Shown here: positions 1 through 6,954 of the stretch, piece after piece
Position numbering within the stretch: the stretch's first letter is position 1
Layout: each line of letters starts with the position of its first letter
Source of the DNA: Deltaproteobacteria bacterium
Lineage (GTDB): Bacteria; Desulfobacterota; Deferrimicrobia; Deferrimicrobiales; Deferrimicrobiaceae
NCBI GenBank assembly: GCA_003105225.1
Contig: PQAK01000218.1
Coordinates: forward strand, 1 to 11,078
Reading direction: 5' to 3'
DNA: 11,078 nt
Made by a program: the position numbers and the translations under genes
The notes under the pieces: model-generated
Told to the model about the DNA's origin: nothing
Databases searched by the model: none
What the model saw: the letters and a program-made list of their open reading frames with translations, nothing else

Positions 1-374
1 TCGAAGTTGGCGAACATCTTCTGGTTCAGGCGTACGATGCTTTTCTCCTCGTCCTCGCCGACCCGGAACCGCACGATCGCCAGGGACCCGCCCGGCGACG
101 AGGTGGAATAGACGTACTCGACCCCCGGGATCTCCCAGATCAGCTTCTCCATCGGCTTGGTGACCCGCTCCTCCACCTCCTTGGCCGACGCCCCGGGCAT
201 CTGAACGAACACGTCGATCATCGGCACGATGATCTGCGGCTCCTCCTCCCGGGGGAGAAGGAGCACCGCCCCCACCCCCATCAGAAGCGACGCCAGAACG
301 ATCAGGGGCGTCAGCCGGGAGTCGATGAAGGCGGACGCGATCCTGCCGGCCAGGCCGCGGCCCTGCGGTTTCAC
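1..374 (-). CDS. RND efflux pump, inner-membrane subunit (N-terminal part)
   Basis: This is the proton-driven inner-membrane pump of a tripartite RND system (AcrB-like superfamily), which passes substrates to a periplasmic adaptor and an outer-membrane channel. Only about 124 residues are present; the rest lies beyond the left edge. What is visible fits the family's N-terminus. A short basic cytoplasmic stretch is followed by a first membrane helix at about residues 21-40 (PLIVLASLLMGVGAVLLL). A PREEEPQI segment and the start of the porter domain follow, with MPGASAKEVEERVTKPMEK and GVEYVYSTSSPG. The start is GTG at 374. It shares bases with the adaptor's TGA stop (GTGA) and has GGAGGT six bases upstream, so translational coupling is likely. 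The REEEPQI signature differs from classical AcrB, and I recall it from efflux pumps of Geobacter-like bacteria. Substrate cannot be told from this fragment. Confidence 0.9.
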   Translation of the reverse strand, partial: MKPQGRGLAGRIASAFIDSRLTPLIVLASLLMGVGAVLLLPREEEPQIIVPMIDVFVQMPGASAKEVEERVTKPMEKLIWEIPGVEYVYSTSSPGGSLAIVRFRVGEDEEKSIVRLNQKMFANF

Positions 375-1573
375 CTGCGGACCTCCACCTTCACCCCGTC
401 CGCCAGCCGGTCGAGCGGGGAGACGGCCACCCGGGAGCCGGGATCGATCCCCGCGAGGACCTCGATCCGGTCCCCCATCGGCTGCCCCGTCTTCACCATC
501 ACCAGGCGGGCGACGTTGTCCGGGGTGATCACGAACGCCCCGTCGAACCCTCCCGAACGGAAGAGCGCGCTCCGCGGGACCGCAAGGACGGTTCCCTTCC
601 CCGCCGGGAAGCGGAGGCGCCCGTACATCCCCGTGCGCAAGCCGGGACCCGAAACGTCCGCCTTCACCAGGAAGGTGCGGCTTTCCGGGTCCACCACGGG
701 CACGATCTCGGACAAGACCGCCGGCAGCGGCCTGTCGGGGGCCGCGTCGAGGACGACCTGGACCTTGGATCCCACGGAGAGCCGGGACAGGTGCGTTTCC
801 GGAACCGCGGCCTCCAGCCGGTAGCGGCGCGCGTCTTCCAGCATCACCAGCGGAACTCCCGGGACGGCCATCGACCCGGCATCTCCCTTCTTTTCGGTGA
901 CGACGCCCGCGAACGGAGCCGTCACCTTCGTGCGGGAGAGCAGCGCATTCGCCGCATCGGCCTGGCTCCTCGCCTGGGCGACGCGGCCGGCCACCTGTGC
1001 GCGCCTCTCCACCGCCCGTTCGTACTCCTTGACGGCCACCGTACGCTTCGCCTCGGCCTCCTCGAACTCCTGCTGCGTGACCACCCTTTCCTCGTGCAGT
1101 TTGTGGAACCTGGCATACGTCTTCTCGGCGAGCGTTCTGCCCGCCTCGGCCTGCGCGATAGCTCGTTCGGCCTCCTCGCCGGAGGCCAGGGCCTCGGCTA
1201 CCGCCCCTTCGGCGGCGGCGGCCTGCGCACGGATCGCGGCGTCGTCGATCGTCGCGAGGAGCGCCCCCTTTTCCACCTTGCTGCCCGCCGTCACGGGAAA
1301 CGAGGTCAGCCTGCCCATCACCTGGGGCGCCACCTCCGCGATCGTGCGGGCCCGCACCGTCCCGACGACCTCGACCCTCCTTTCCTGCTCGGAGGAGGAA
1401 ACCGTCACGACCTCCACTCCCGTCACCAGCGGCTGCGGAGCGCCCGCCGTCCCCGGCTTGCCCTTGTCCCCGCACCCGGCCAGCATGGCCGATCCGCCGG
1501 CCAGGAGCAGGATCCCCGCCGCAAGGCCGGCGACCCCACGCATTCCCTTATTCATTCTCCTCACTCCCTTCAT
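371..1573 (-). CDS. RND efflux periplasmic adaptor (membrane fusion protein, lipoprotein)
   Basis: The adaptor (HlyD/AcrA type) bridges the RND pump to the outer-membrane channel in the periplasm. From the chosen ATG it has 400 residues, normal for the family. It starts with an N-terminal signal and a lipobox LAGC with the lipidated cysteine at residue 34. The first half-lipoyl segment is at about 75-111 (VAPQVMGRLTSFPVTAGSKVEKG). A long alpha-hairpin rich in Ala, Glu and Arg spans about 112-212. The second lipoyl half follows at about 213-248 (TKVTAPFAGVVTEKKGDAG), then a beta-barrel at about 250-320 and a membrane-proximal domain to the end. The ATG at 1573 overlaps the channel gene's TGA as ATGA and has GGAGGA six bases upstream. 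An in-frame ATG at 1555 is a workable alternative and would keep the lipobox. Identification is firm; the exported substrate is unknown. Confidence 0.93.
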   Translation of the reverse strand: MKGVRRMNKGMRGVAGLAAGILLLAGGSAMLAGCGDKGKPGTAGAPQPLVTGVEVVTVSSSEQERRVEVVGTVRARTIAEVAPQVMGRLTSFPVTAGSKVEKGALLATIDDAAIRAQAAAAEGAVAEALASGEEAERAIAQAEAGRTLAEKTYARFHKLHEERVVTQQEFEEAEAKRTVAVKEYERAVERRAQVAGRVAQARSQADAANALLSRTKVTAPFAGVVTEKKGDAGSMAVPGVPLVMLEDARRYRLEAAVPETHLSRLSVGSKVQVVLDAAPDRPLPAVLSEIVPVVDPESRTFLVKADVSGPGLRTGMYGRLRFPAGKGTVLAVPRSALFRSGGFDGAFVITPDNVARLVMVKTGQPMGDRIEVLAGIDPGSRVAVSPLDRLADGVKVEVRR

Positions 1574-2982
1574 GGCTTGTCCTCCGATCCGGGCAGGGCC
1601 CACGGCAGGAGCCTTCCGGTGGCGAAGAGAAGCTCGGCGCGGGACTGCCGCAGATCGTTCTCCGCCTTCACGAGATCCGCGCGGGCTGCGTTCGCCGCCG
1701 ACTGGGCATCCAGCAGGTCGATCATCCGGGCAAGCTGGTTTTCATACCGCGCCCGGATCAGCCGCAGTCCTTCCTCCGCGGCTGCGGCGGAGGACCGGGC
1801 GATCTCCACGCGCGACCCGGCTTCCCGGGCGCCCAGGTAGGCCTTGGTCACCTGGAACGCCGCCGCGTCCTGCGCCCCGCGGTAATACGCCTTCGCCCGC
1901 CCGCTTTCCGCGGAGGATCTTGCAACCGCCGCTTCCCGGCGGAGCCCGTCGAACAGGTTCCACGTAAGGCCGACGCCTACCTTCCAGGAACGGTTGTCGG
2001 GGGAAAAGACCCCGTCCTGGCCATCCATCTGCCAGACGCCCATCACGCCCACCGTGGGCAGGTAATCGGACCGCTGCAGGTCCACGGTGGCGTCGGCGGC
2101 CTCGACCCGCATCGAAACCGCGCGCAGATCGGCGCGGGCCGCATGGGCCTCCGCGATCCGGTCCGGAAGCGATCCTTCTTCCGGAAGCGCGGGAAGCGCG
2201 GCGACCGAGTCCGCCTCGGTCCCGCCCCTTTCCCCCATGGCAAGCGCCAGCCCCTGCCGCGCAAGGGCGAGCCGGTTGTCCGCCGTCACCCGGCCGGCCT
2301 CCGCCGACGCCAGGAACACCCTCGCCCGCAAGACGTCGGAGGCAAGCCCCATTCCGGACCTCTCCAACGCTTCGGCGACGCGAAGACGCTCTCTCGCGTC
2401 CTCTTGCGCCCGGTCCGCAACCTGCAGGTACTCTTTCGCCGTCAGCACGCCGAGATAGGCCGAGAGGACCTGGTACGCCACCTCCTCCTTTTTCCGCCGC
2501 AGCTCCTGTCCTCTCGCGCCCGCTTCGCGGCGCGCGATCCGGTATCCCAGGTAGGCCTTCGGCGCGAAGAGGGCCTGCTCCACGGTGAACGCGGTCAGGT
2601 ACTCGTTGACGGGAGGGGGCTTGTTGAAATTGTCGACGGAGGAGAAATCGGAAAGCAGCAGCCGCTCCTGGTTGATCTTGAAGGCGAACACCTCGGCGGG
2701 GATGCTGGTCCGGACGAACCGCTCCTCGAAGGAGACGCTCGGCAGGTATTGGCCGCGGGCGATCTTCGCGTCCATCTTCGCCGCCGTCCACTCCTCCCCT
2801 GCCGCCGAAAGGAAGGGGTTGTTCTTCATGGCCCGGGCAAGCGCCTCCGGGAATTCGACGGGGAGACCGCCGCCACGGACATCGGCAGGGGCCAGAAGGA
2901 GAAATGCCAGGAAAATTGCAGGAACGCCGAGCAAGCCTGCACGCAGGGCGATTGCGCCCGAGGCGCGATGGGGTCCGGTCAT
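1570..2982 (-). CDS. TolC-family outer-membrane efflux channel
   Basis: This is the outer-membrane channel protein of the same tripartite efflux system and the first gene of its operon. It has 470 residues, typical for the family. A signal peptide occupies about residues 1-37 (hydrophobic core LLGVPAIFLAFLLLAPA). Two internally repeated OEP halves follow. Each pairs a beta-strand region starting with YLP (YLPSVSFEERF near 80, YLPTVGVMGVWQ near 308) with long Ala/Glu/Arg-rich helices at about 155-250 and 350-455. The second half has the typical WNLFDG turn at 341-346 and an AxxDLLDAQ-like stretch (RMIDLLDAQ) near 419-427. The start at 2982 is chosen over an upstream GTG at 3024 because AGGGGAG lies six bases before it and the signal peptide then has normal length. 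The gene is probably driven by the sigma54-like element at 3051-3065. Confidence 0.93.
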   Translation of the reverse strand: MTGPHRASGAIALRAGLLGVPAIFLAFLLLAPADVRGGGLPVEFPEALARAMKNNPFLSAAGEEWTAAKMDAKIARGQYLPSVSFEERFVRTSIPAEVFAFKINQERLLLSDFSSVDNFNKPPPVNEYLTAFTVEQALFAPKAYLGYRIARREAGARGQELRRKKEEVAYQVLSAYLGVLTAKEYLQVADRAQEDARERLRVAEALERSGMGLASDVLRARVFLASAEAGRVTADNRLALARQGLALAMGERGGTEADSVAALPALPEEGSLPDRIAEAHAARADLRAVSMRVEAADATVDLQRSDYLPTVGVMGVWQMDGQDGVFSPDNRSWKVGVGLTWNLFDGLRREAAVARSSAESGRAKAYYRGAQDAAAFQVTKAYLGAREAGSRVEIARSSAAAAEEGLRLIRARYENQLARMIDLLDAQSAANAARADLVKAENDLRQSRAELLFATGRLLPWALPGSEDKP

Positions 2983-3050
2983 CGTCTTCTCCCCTCTGTC
3001 GCCGGGGTTGCCCGGCCGCAACACTTGAGACGACGTTGCTACCTGTCAGG

Positions 3051-3065
3051 GCAAGGAAGATGCCA
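3051..3065 (-). promoter_or_regulatory. Candidate sigma54 (-24/-12) promoter of the efflux operon
   Basis: Read on the minus strand the site is TGGCAT-CTTCC-TTGC. Against the sigma54 core TGGCAC-N5-TTGC it matches nine of ten positions, with the essential GG and GC doublets twelve bases apart. Transcription would begin near 3040, giving a leader of about 58 bases to the ATG at 2982. No convincing sigma70 pair was found in the same region. Repeats that could bind an enhancer-binding protein lie 90-190 bases upstream, the usual distance. The match is seen in the sequence; the promoter role is inference. Confidence 0.45.
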
Positions 3066-3139
3066 TACGCCGGTTCGGGGCAAATATGTCGGTAATGTTA
3101 AATTTTTACGGACGGTTACCTGGTTATTTCCCGGCACTC

Positions 3140-3203
3140 GATCGGGGTTCCGAAGCCAACTGCAACAAAAAGATCGGGGTTCATACCGATGTGCGCAACA
3201 AAA
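3140..3203. repeat. Imperfect tandem repeat, period 32-33 bases, two copies
   Basis: GATCGGGGTTC occurs at 3140-3150 and 3172-3182. Each copy is followed after 11-12 unconserved bases by GCAACAAAA, at 3162-3170 and 3195-3203. The unit is therefore two conserved blocks separated by a spacer, repeated about three helical turns apart. The second GCAACAAAA block is also the left arm of the inverted repeat at 3192-3231. The region lies between the M16 protease gene and the efflux operon. It may be an operator array; this is inference from the spacing. Confidence 0.6.
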
Positions 3204-3231
3204 TGCACCCATATGGCCCTTTTGTTGCGCA
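3192..3231. repeat. Perfect 12-bp inverted repeat, possible regulator binding site
   Basis: The arms TGCGCAACAAAA (3192-3203) and TTTTGTTGCGCA (3220-3231) are exact reverse complements around a 16-base centre containing CCATATGG. A related half-site, TGCAACAAAA, lies at 3161-3170, and GTTGC-N7-GCAAC overlaps the right arm at 3224-3240. It lies in an A+T-richer gap about 150-190 bases upstream of the presumed start of the efflux transcript. That placement fits an activator site for a sigma54 promoter. It is not a normal intrinsic terminator for the preceding M16 gene, because neither strand has a U-run after the stem. The repeat is certain; its role is not. Confidence 0.6.
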
Positions 3232-3286
3232 TCTTGCAACGGGAATCGGGCCGCACCCCATTAAAAAGTTTAAGAACGTCCCAAAG

Positions 3287-5944
3287 TTATTTGCCGCGGA
3301 GGATGGCGATGGTGTATCGGTCGGTGCTCAACACCTTCGCCGCCACCCGGTTCACCTCCTCGAGCGTCACGGCCTGGATGCGCTCCGGGGCCTTGAACGT
3401 CTCCTCGTAGCCGATGCTGTAGATCTCGTTGTACATCATCTTCTCGGCGTAGGAGGAATTGCTCTGCAGCCCGATCTCGTAGGTGCCGATCATCCACTTC
3501 TTGGCGCGCTCGAACTCCTCCCGCGTCACGCCATCCTTCCGGACGGCCTCGATCTCCTTCAGCGTGTCGGCGATCGCCTCCGTCAGCTTGTCCGCGCTGG
3601 TCCCCATGTAGAATGCGAAGAACCCGGGATCGATCTGCTCGGAGGAAAAAGAGGTCACGGAATACGCCAGCGACTTCTTGTCCCGCAGGTTGGTGAACAG
3701 CCGCCCGCCCATGCCGGCAAGCGCCGCCCCCAGAAGGTTCACGGAATACCGGTCGGGATCGGTGAACTTCGCGCCGGGGTAGCCGATCACGAAGTGGGCC
3801 TGCTGCTTCTCCCGCTGCTCCTCGCCCCGCGAGATCCCCTCCTGCGCCGGGACCGGCATCGGCCCCAGCGGGACGAATTCCTTCCGGCGGGGAAGATCGC
3901 CGAACGATTTGCGGACGGCGGACAGCGCCTCCTCGACCCCGATGTCGCCCGAGATCGCGATCACCAGGTTCCGCGGATCGTTCCAGCGCGCGTAATAGGT
4001 CTCGACGTCCTCCCGCGTGATCCCCCGGATCGTCTCCTCCTTCCCCAGCGTGTTCCAGGCGTACGGATGGCTCCCGTAATGGGTCGCCAGGAACAGGAGG
4101 AACACGGACTGCGTCAGGTTGTCCTTCTGCAGCTTGAGTTTCCCCAGGATCTCCTGGCGCTTTTTCTCCAGCTCCTCCGCCGGGAACGTCGGATCGCGGA
4201 GCGACTCGGTAAACAGGCGGAACCCCCGCTCGAAGTCCTTCCGCATGAACTTGGCCTGCAGGCCGAAGGAATTTCTTCCCGAGAAGCCGGACAGCTCCAT
4301 GGCCATGTCCTCCACGGCCACCGAGATCTCCTGCGCGGTGCGTTCCCGGGTCCCCTTCGTCAGCAGCTCGGCGGTCATCATCGAGATCCCGTTCTTCGCG
4401 GGGGTCTCGGCCCGAAGCCCCCCCAGGAAGCCGGCCTCGACGGCCACCACCGGGACCGCGTGGTTCTCCCGGACGATCACCCGGATGCCGTTTTCCAACA
4501 CTTCCTTTCTCACGACGACGTCCTTGCGCACGGTGTTGGCCGCCTCGGCGGCCGCCTCCTTCCAGGCCTCCCCGGCGATCCTCCCGACCTCCGCCCCGGT
4601 CAGGACGCCGCCGTCCCCGGGAGGCATCACGGCGGAAACGTCGAGCGTCTCCGGCTTCAGGTACTTTTTCGCCACCCGCAGGATCTCCGCCGCCGTCACC
4701 TCCCGGATCTTCCGGAGGTACACCCGTTCGAACGCGGCGTCGCCCAGCGTCACCTCGAAGGAGCCGACGTGGCCCGCGAGCGAGCCTTGCGATTCCAGCG
4801 AGTAGACGAAGCCGCCCTCCGTCTGCGCCTTGGCGCGGGCCAGTTCATCCCCTTCCGGCGGCAGGACGGCCATCCGGAAAACCTGGACGAGGATCGCCCG
4901 CAACGCCTCCGGGGTCTTGGCCGCGGCGCCGGTGGCGCCCACCATCAGCATGCCCGGATCTTTCGGCGTGTAGGAGCTCGCGCTCACGGAGTCGACCAGC
5001 CCCCGGCGGTCCTTCACTTCGCGGTACAGGCGGGAGGTCTGGCCGTCCCCGAGCATGGAAGCGAGCAGGTCCCAGGCGAAGACGTCCTCGTCCCGCATCG
5101 AGGGGCCCGGGAACCCGAGCTCGAGGTAGGCGCGCCTGGCGTCCCGCTCCTGGATCTTCACGCGGATCCCCTCCTGCGGCGGTTCGGCGGGGATGTCGAT
5201 GCGCGGGGCGGCATGGCCCTTCAGGACGCCGAACGTCTTCTCGATCATCGGCCGGGCCGCGGCGGGATCCACGCCCCCGGCGATCACCAGCACCATGTTC
5301 CCCGGGTAGTAGTATTTCGAGAAATAGGAGACCAGGTCCTCGCGCGTGGTATTCCGGATCGTGTCCGCGTACCCGATCACGGGACGACCGTACGGGTGGA
5401 CCCGGTACGTTTCGCGGAAGAGCGCCTTCCACACGACGCGGGAAGGATCGTCCTCGTTCATCCGCAGCTCCTCGAGGATCACTTCCCGCTCCCGTTCGAG
5501 CTCCCCCGGATCGAACACGGAATTGCCCAGGGTGTCGGCCAGGATGTCCAGCGCGTTCTCCAGGTACCTGCCCGAGATCGTGATGTGGTAGACGGTCTGG
5601 TCGAAGCTCGTGTAGGCGTTGATCTCGCCCCCCAGGGCCTCGACCTCCCGGGCGATCTCGCCGGGGCCGCGCTTCCTGGTCCCCTTGAACGCCATGTGCT
5701 CGAGGATGTGGGACATCCCCGCGCGGCTTTCCGGTTCCGTCGTGCTCCCCGCCTTGACCCACGCCTGCACCGCCACCACCGGCGAGGAGGGGTTCTCCCG
5801 GATCACCACCGTCAGGCCGTTCTCCAGCGTGTATTTCTCGATCAACTTGGCCCCCTCCGGCGCGGGAATCTCTCCCGCCGCCACGACCGACGCACCCGAC
5901 AGGATCCCTGCCAGGAGAACCGCCACAACCGATCTGCGGACCAT
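3287..5944 (-). CDS. Secreted two-domain M16 (pitrilysin-family) zinc metallopeptidase
   Basis: This is a zinc protease or peptidase of family M16, predicted to act in the periplasm. From the chosen ATG it has 885 residues, about the length of two fused M16 units. A signal peptide lies at about 1-24 (VVAVLLAGILSGASVVAAG). The first domain carries the inverted zinc motif H79-I-L-E82-H83 and a third ligand candidate E159 in VILEEL, so it looks active. The second domain begins near 470, where the equivalent segment reads MMTAE (522-526), so zinc binding is lost. It keeps the R754/Y761 pair in LRDKKSLAY that in this family helps bind substrate. The ATG at 5944 is chosen over a TTG at 5989 because GGAG lies six bases upstream and the signal peptide then starts the protein. 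It lies 78 bases after the second Gate gene with no clear promoter, so it may be the last gene of the FKBP operon. Confidence 0.93.
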   Translation of the reverse strand: MVRRSVVAVLLAGILSGASVVAAGEIPAPEGAKLIEKYTLENGLTVVIRENPSSPVVAVQAWVKAGSTTEPESRAGMSHILEHMAFKGTRKRGPGEIAREVEALGGEINAYTSFDQTVYHITISGRYLENALDILADTLGNSVFDPGELEREREVILEELRMNEDDPSRVVWKALFRETYRVHPYGRPVIGYADTIRNTTREDLVSYFSKYYYPGNMVLVIAGGVDPAAARPMIEKTFGVLKGHAAPRIDIPAEPPQEGIRVKIQERDARRAYLELGFPGPSMRDEDVFAWDLLASMLGDGQTSRLYREVKDRRGLVDSVSASSYTPKDPGMLMVGATGAAAKTPEALRAILVQVFRMAVLPPEGDELARAKAQTEGGFVYSLESQGSLAGHVGSFEVTLGDAAFERVYLRKIREVTAAEILRVAKKYLKPETLDVSAVMPPGDGGVLTGAEVGRIAGEAWKEAAAEAANTVRKDVVVRKEVLENGIRVIVRENHAVPVVAVEAGFLGGLRAETPAKNGISMMTAELLTKGTRERTAQEISVAVEDMAMELSGFSGRNSFGLQAKFMRKDFERGFRLFTESLRDPTFPAEELEKKRQEILGKLKLQKDNLTQSVFLLFLATHYGSHPYAWNTLGKEETIRGITREDVETYYARWNDPRNLVIAISGDIGVEEALSAVRKSFGDLPRRKEFVPLGPMPVPAQEGISRGEEQREKQQAHFVIGYPGAKFTDPDRYSVNLLGAALAGMGGRLFTNLRDKKSLAYSVTSFSSEQIDPGFFAFYMGTSADKLTEAIADTLKEIEAVRKDGVTREEFERAKKWMIGTYEIGLQSNSSYAEKMMYNEIYSIGYEETFKAPERIQAVTLEEVNRVAAKVLSTDRYTIAILRGK

Positions 5945-6022
5945 CACCCTCTCCGGAAGCGAAGCACTTTCGCGATTTTTACGTAACAAGAGATGACCTG
6001 CCGGCCGGTTTGGTTCCCGAAC

Positions 6023-6478
6023 CTATGCGCCCGGCGTCCCCCGCCCGGCCCTCCACAACCGGGCCAGCAGCGCCGTCAGGCAGACCGCCATGACCAGCCG
6101 GACTCCCAGCATGACCGTTCCGTTCCCCCCGATCACCACGAAGATCAGGGTATCCTCCACCACGGCGTGGCAGGTCGCCAGGAACAGCCCCATCAGGAAG
6201 AGTTCCCGCGAAGGCAGTCTCCTTTCCTGGGCGACCCGGATGAGGATCCCGGCGCCGTAGGCGATCCCCAGGAAAATCCCCGTGAAGAGGGGAAGGGCGG
6301 CTTCCCGCGTCAGCCCGATCCCGCGCATGAGGGGATCCACTCCCTCTCCCACCCGGCGGAAAACCGGAAGGTGGCGCAGCAGCTCGAACAGCGTCACCAG
6401 GGGAACGATGATGAGGACCAGCTTCCCGGCAAGCTTCATGGCGCCCAGGAGGGCGATGCCCACCGCCTCGAGCGTCAT
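6023..6478 (-). CDS. Gate-domain (nucleoside recognition) membrane protein, second of pair
   Basis: This small polytopic inner-membrane protein of 151 residues resembles the Gate/'nucleoside recognition' domain family (SpmA/SpmB-like). The family name is historical; the transported or sensed ligand is unknown. Hydrophobic helices lie at about 5-35 (GKLVLIIVPLVTLFELL), 60-82 (ALPLFTGIFLGIAYGAGILI), 92-117 and 119-143. A charged pair sits inside the third region, in TCHAVVEDT, with H104, E108 and D109. The ATG follows the partner's stop with only three bases between them, and no good ribosome site is visible. Translation is therefore probably coupled to the upstream Gate gene. The two proteins likely form one complex. 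Family assignment is fairly sure; function is not. Confidence 0.78.
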   Translation of the reverse strand: MTLEAVGIALLGAMKLAGKLVLIIVPLVTLFELLRHLPVFRRVGEGVDPLMRGIGLTREAALPLFTGIFLGIAYGAGILIRVAQERRLPSRELFLMGLFLATCHAVVEDTLIFVVIGGNGTVMLGVRLVMAVCLTALLARLWRAGRGTPGA

Positions 6479-6481
6479 CTT

Positions 6482-6928
6482 TCAGGCCGCGAGCCGGTGG
6501 ACGGCGTGGAGGGCGAGTCCCGCGGCCGCGGAGATGCCGATCCGGCAAAGAGTGAGGAATCCCCCCCGCGCGCCGGTGCTCCGCAGCACGCCCCCCTCCA
6601 CCACGAGGTTGTGCGCGATCCCCATCATCAGGCCGCACTGGGTCACCTGGAAGGCGTCGAGGTGAAGGGGGACGAGAATGGCGATGGCGGCGTAGAGGTT
6701 CAACAGGAACGCGGCGATGAACGCGAATGCGGCCGCGCCGGGAAGCCCGAACAGCCCCATCGCCGGCGCGAAGATCCCGCCGAGAACGTCGATGACCGGG
6801 GTCCGCTTCAGGAGGTCCACCGCGACATACAGCGGCAGCGTGATTTTCAGGATCTGCAGCGAGGTGCGCAGCCCCGCGGCGATGCCGGCGCGGAGCCGGG
6901 CGCGCAGATCGGGGACCGTTTCTTCCAT
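6482..6928 (-). CDS. Gate-domain (nucleoside recognition) membrane protein, first of pair
   Basis: This 148-residue integral membrane protein is of the same broad Gate-domain class as the next gene. A short charged N-terminus (MEETVPDLRARLRAG) leads into hydrophobic segments at about 24-40, 46-62, 65-90 and 122-143. A conserved-looking polar motif, GIAHNLVVEGG (103-113), contains H106 and E111. The partner carries the related CHAVVEDT at a similar place, suggesting that the two subunits pair around these residues. The start is uncertain. ATG at 6928 is used here, but an in-frame GTG at 6958 overlaps the FKBP gene's TGA as GTGA and would add ten residues; neither start has a strong ribosome site. 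The gene follows the FKBP gene immediately and is almost certainly in its operon. Substrate unknown. Confidence 0.75.
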   Translation of the reverse strand: MEETVPDLRARLRAGIAAGLRTSLQILKITLPLYVAVDLLKRTPVIDVLGGIFAPAMGLFGLPGAAAFAFIAAFLLNLYAAIAILVPLHLDAFQVTQCGLMMGIAHNLVVEGGVLRSTGARGGFLTLCRIGISAAAGLALHAVHRLAA

Positions 6929-6954
6929 GCCGCGCCCGGGTTCCCGCGGGCCTT

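Noticed and set aside
3192..3231. The 12-bp inverted repeat as an intrinsic terminator of the M16 gene
   Set aside because: The stem ends in GCGCA with no following U-tract on either strand, and the loop of 16 bases is large.
3116..3232. A 38-codon minus-strand frame (and an overlapping TTG-started 66-codon frame, 3239-3039) in the gap before the efflux operon
   Set aside because: Neither has a ribosome site. The apparent repeat in the longer peptide (FCCAH and FCCSW) simply reflects the tandem DNA repeat beneath it.
3086..5986. A 966-codon open frame on the plus strand opposite the M16 protease gene
   Set aside because: It is rich in Arg, His, Leu, Pro and Asp, as expected for the antisense frame of a high-G+C gene. 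It has no signal, domain or motif, while the opposite strand encodes a clear M16 protease.
6001..6022. A hairpin (GGTT-CGGG-AACC, minus strand) directly after the second Gate gene as a terminator
   Set aside because: The stem is only four base pairs and is followed by a mixed GC-rich sequence, not a U-run, so it does not separate the M16 gene from the operon.
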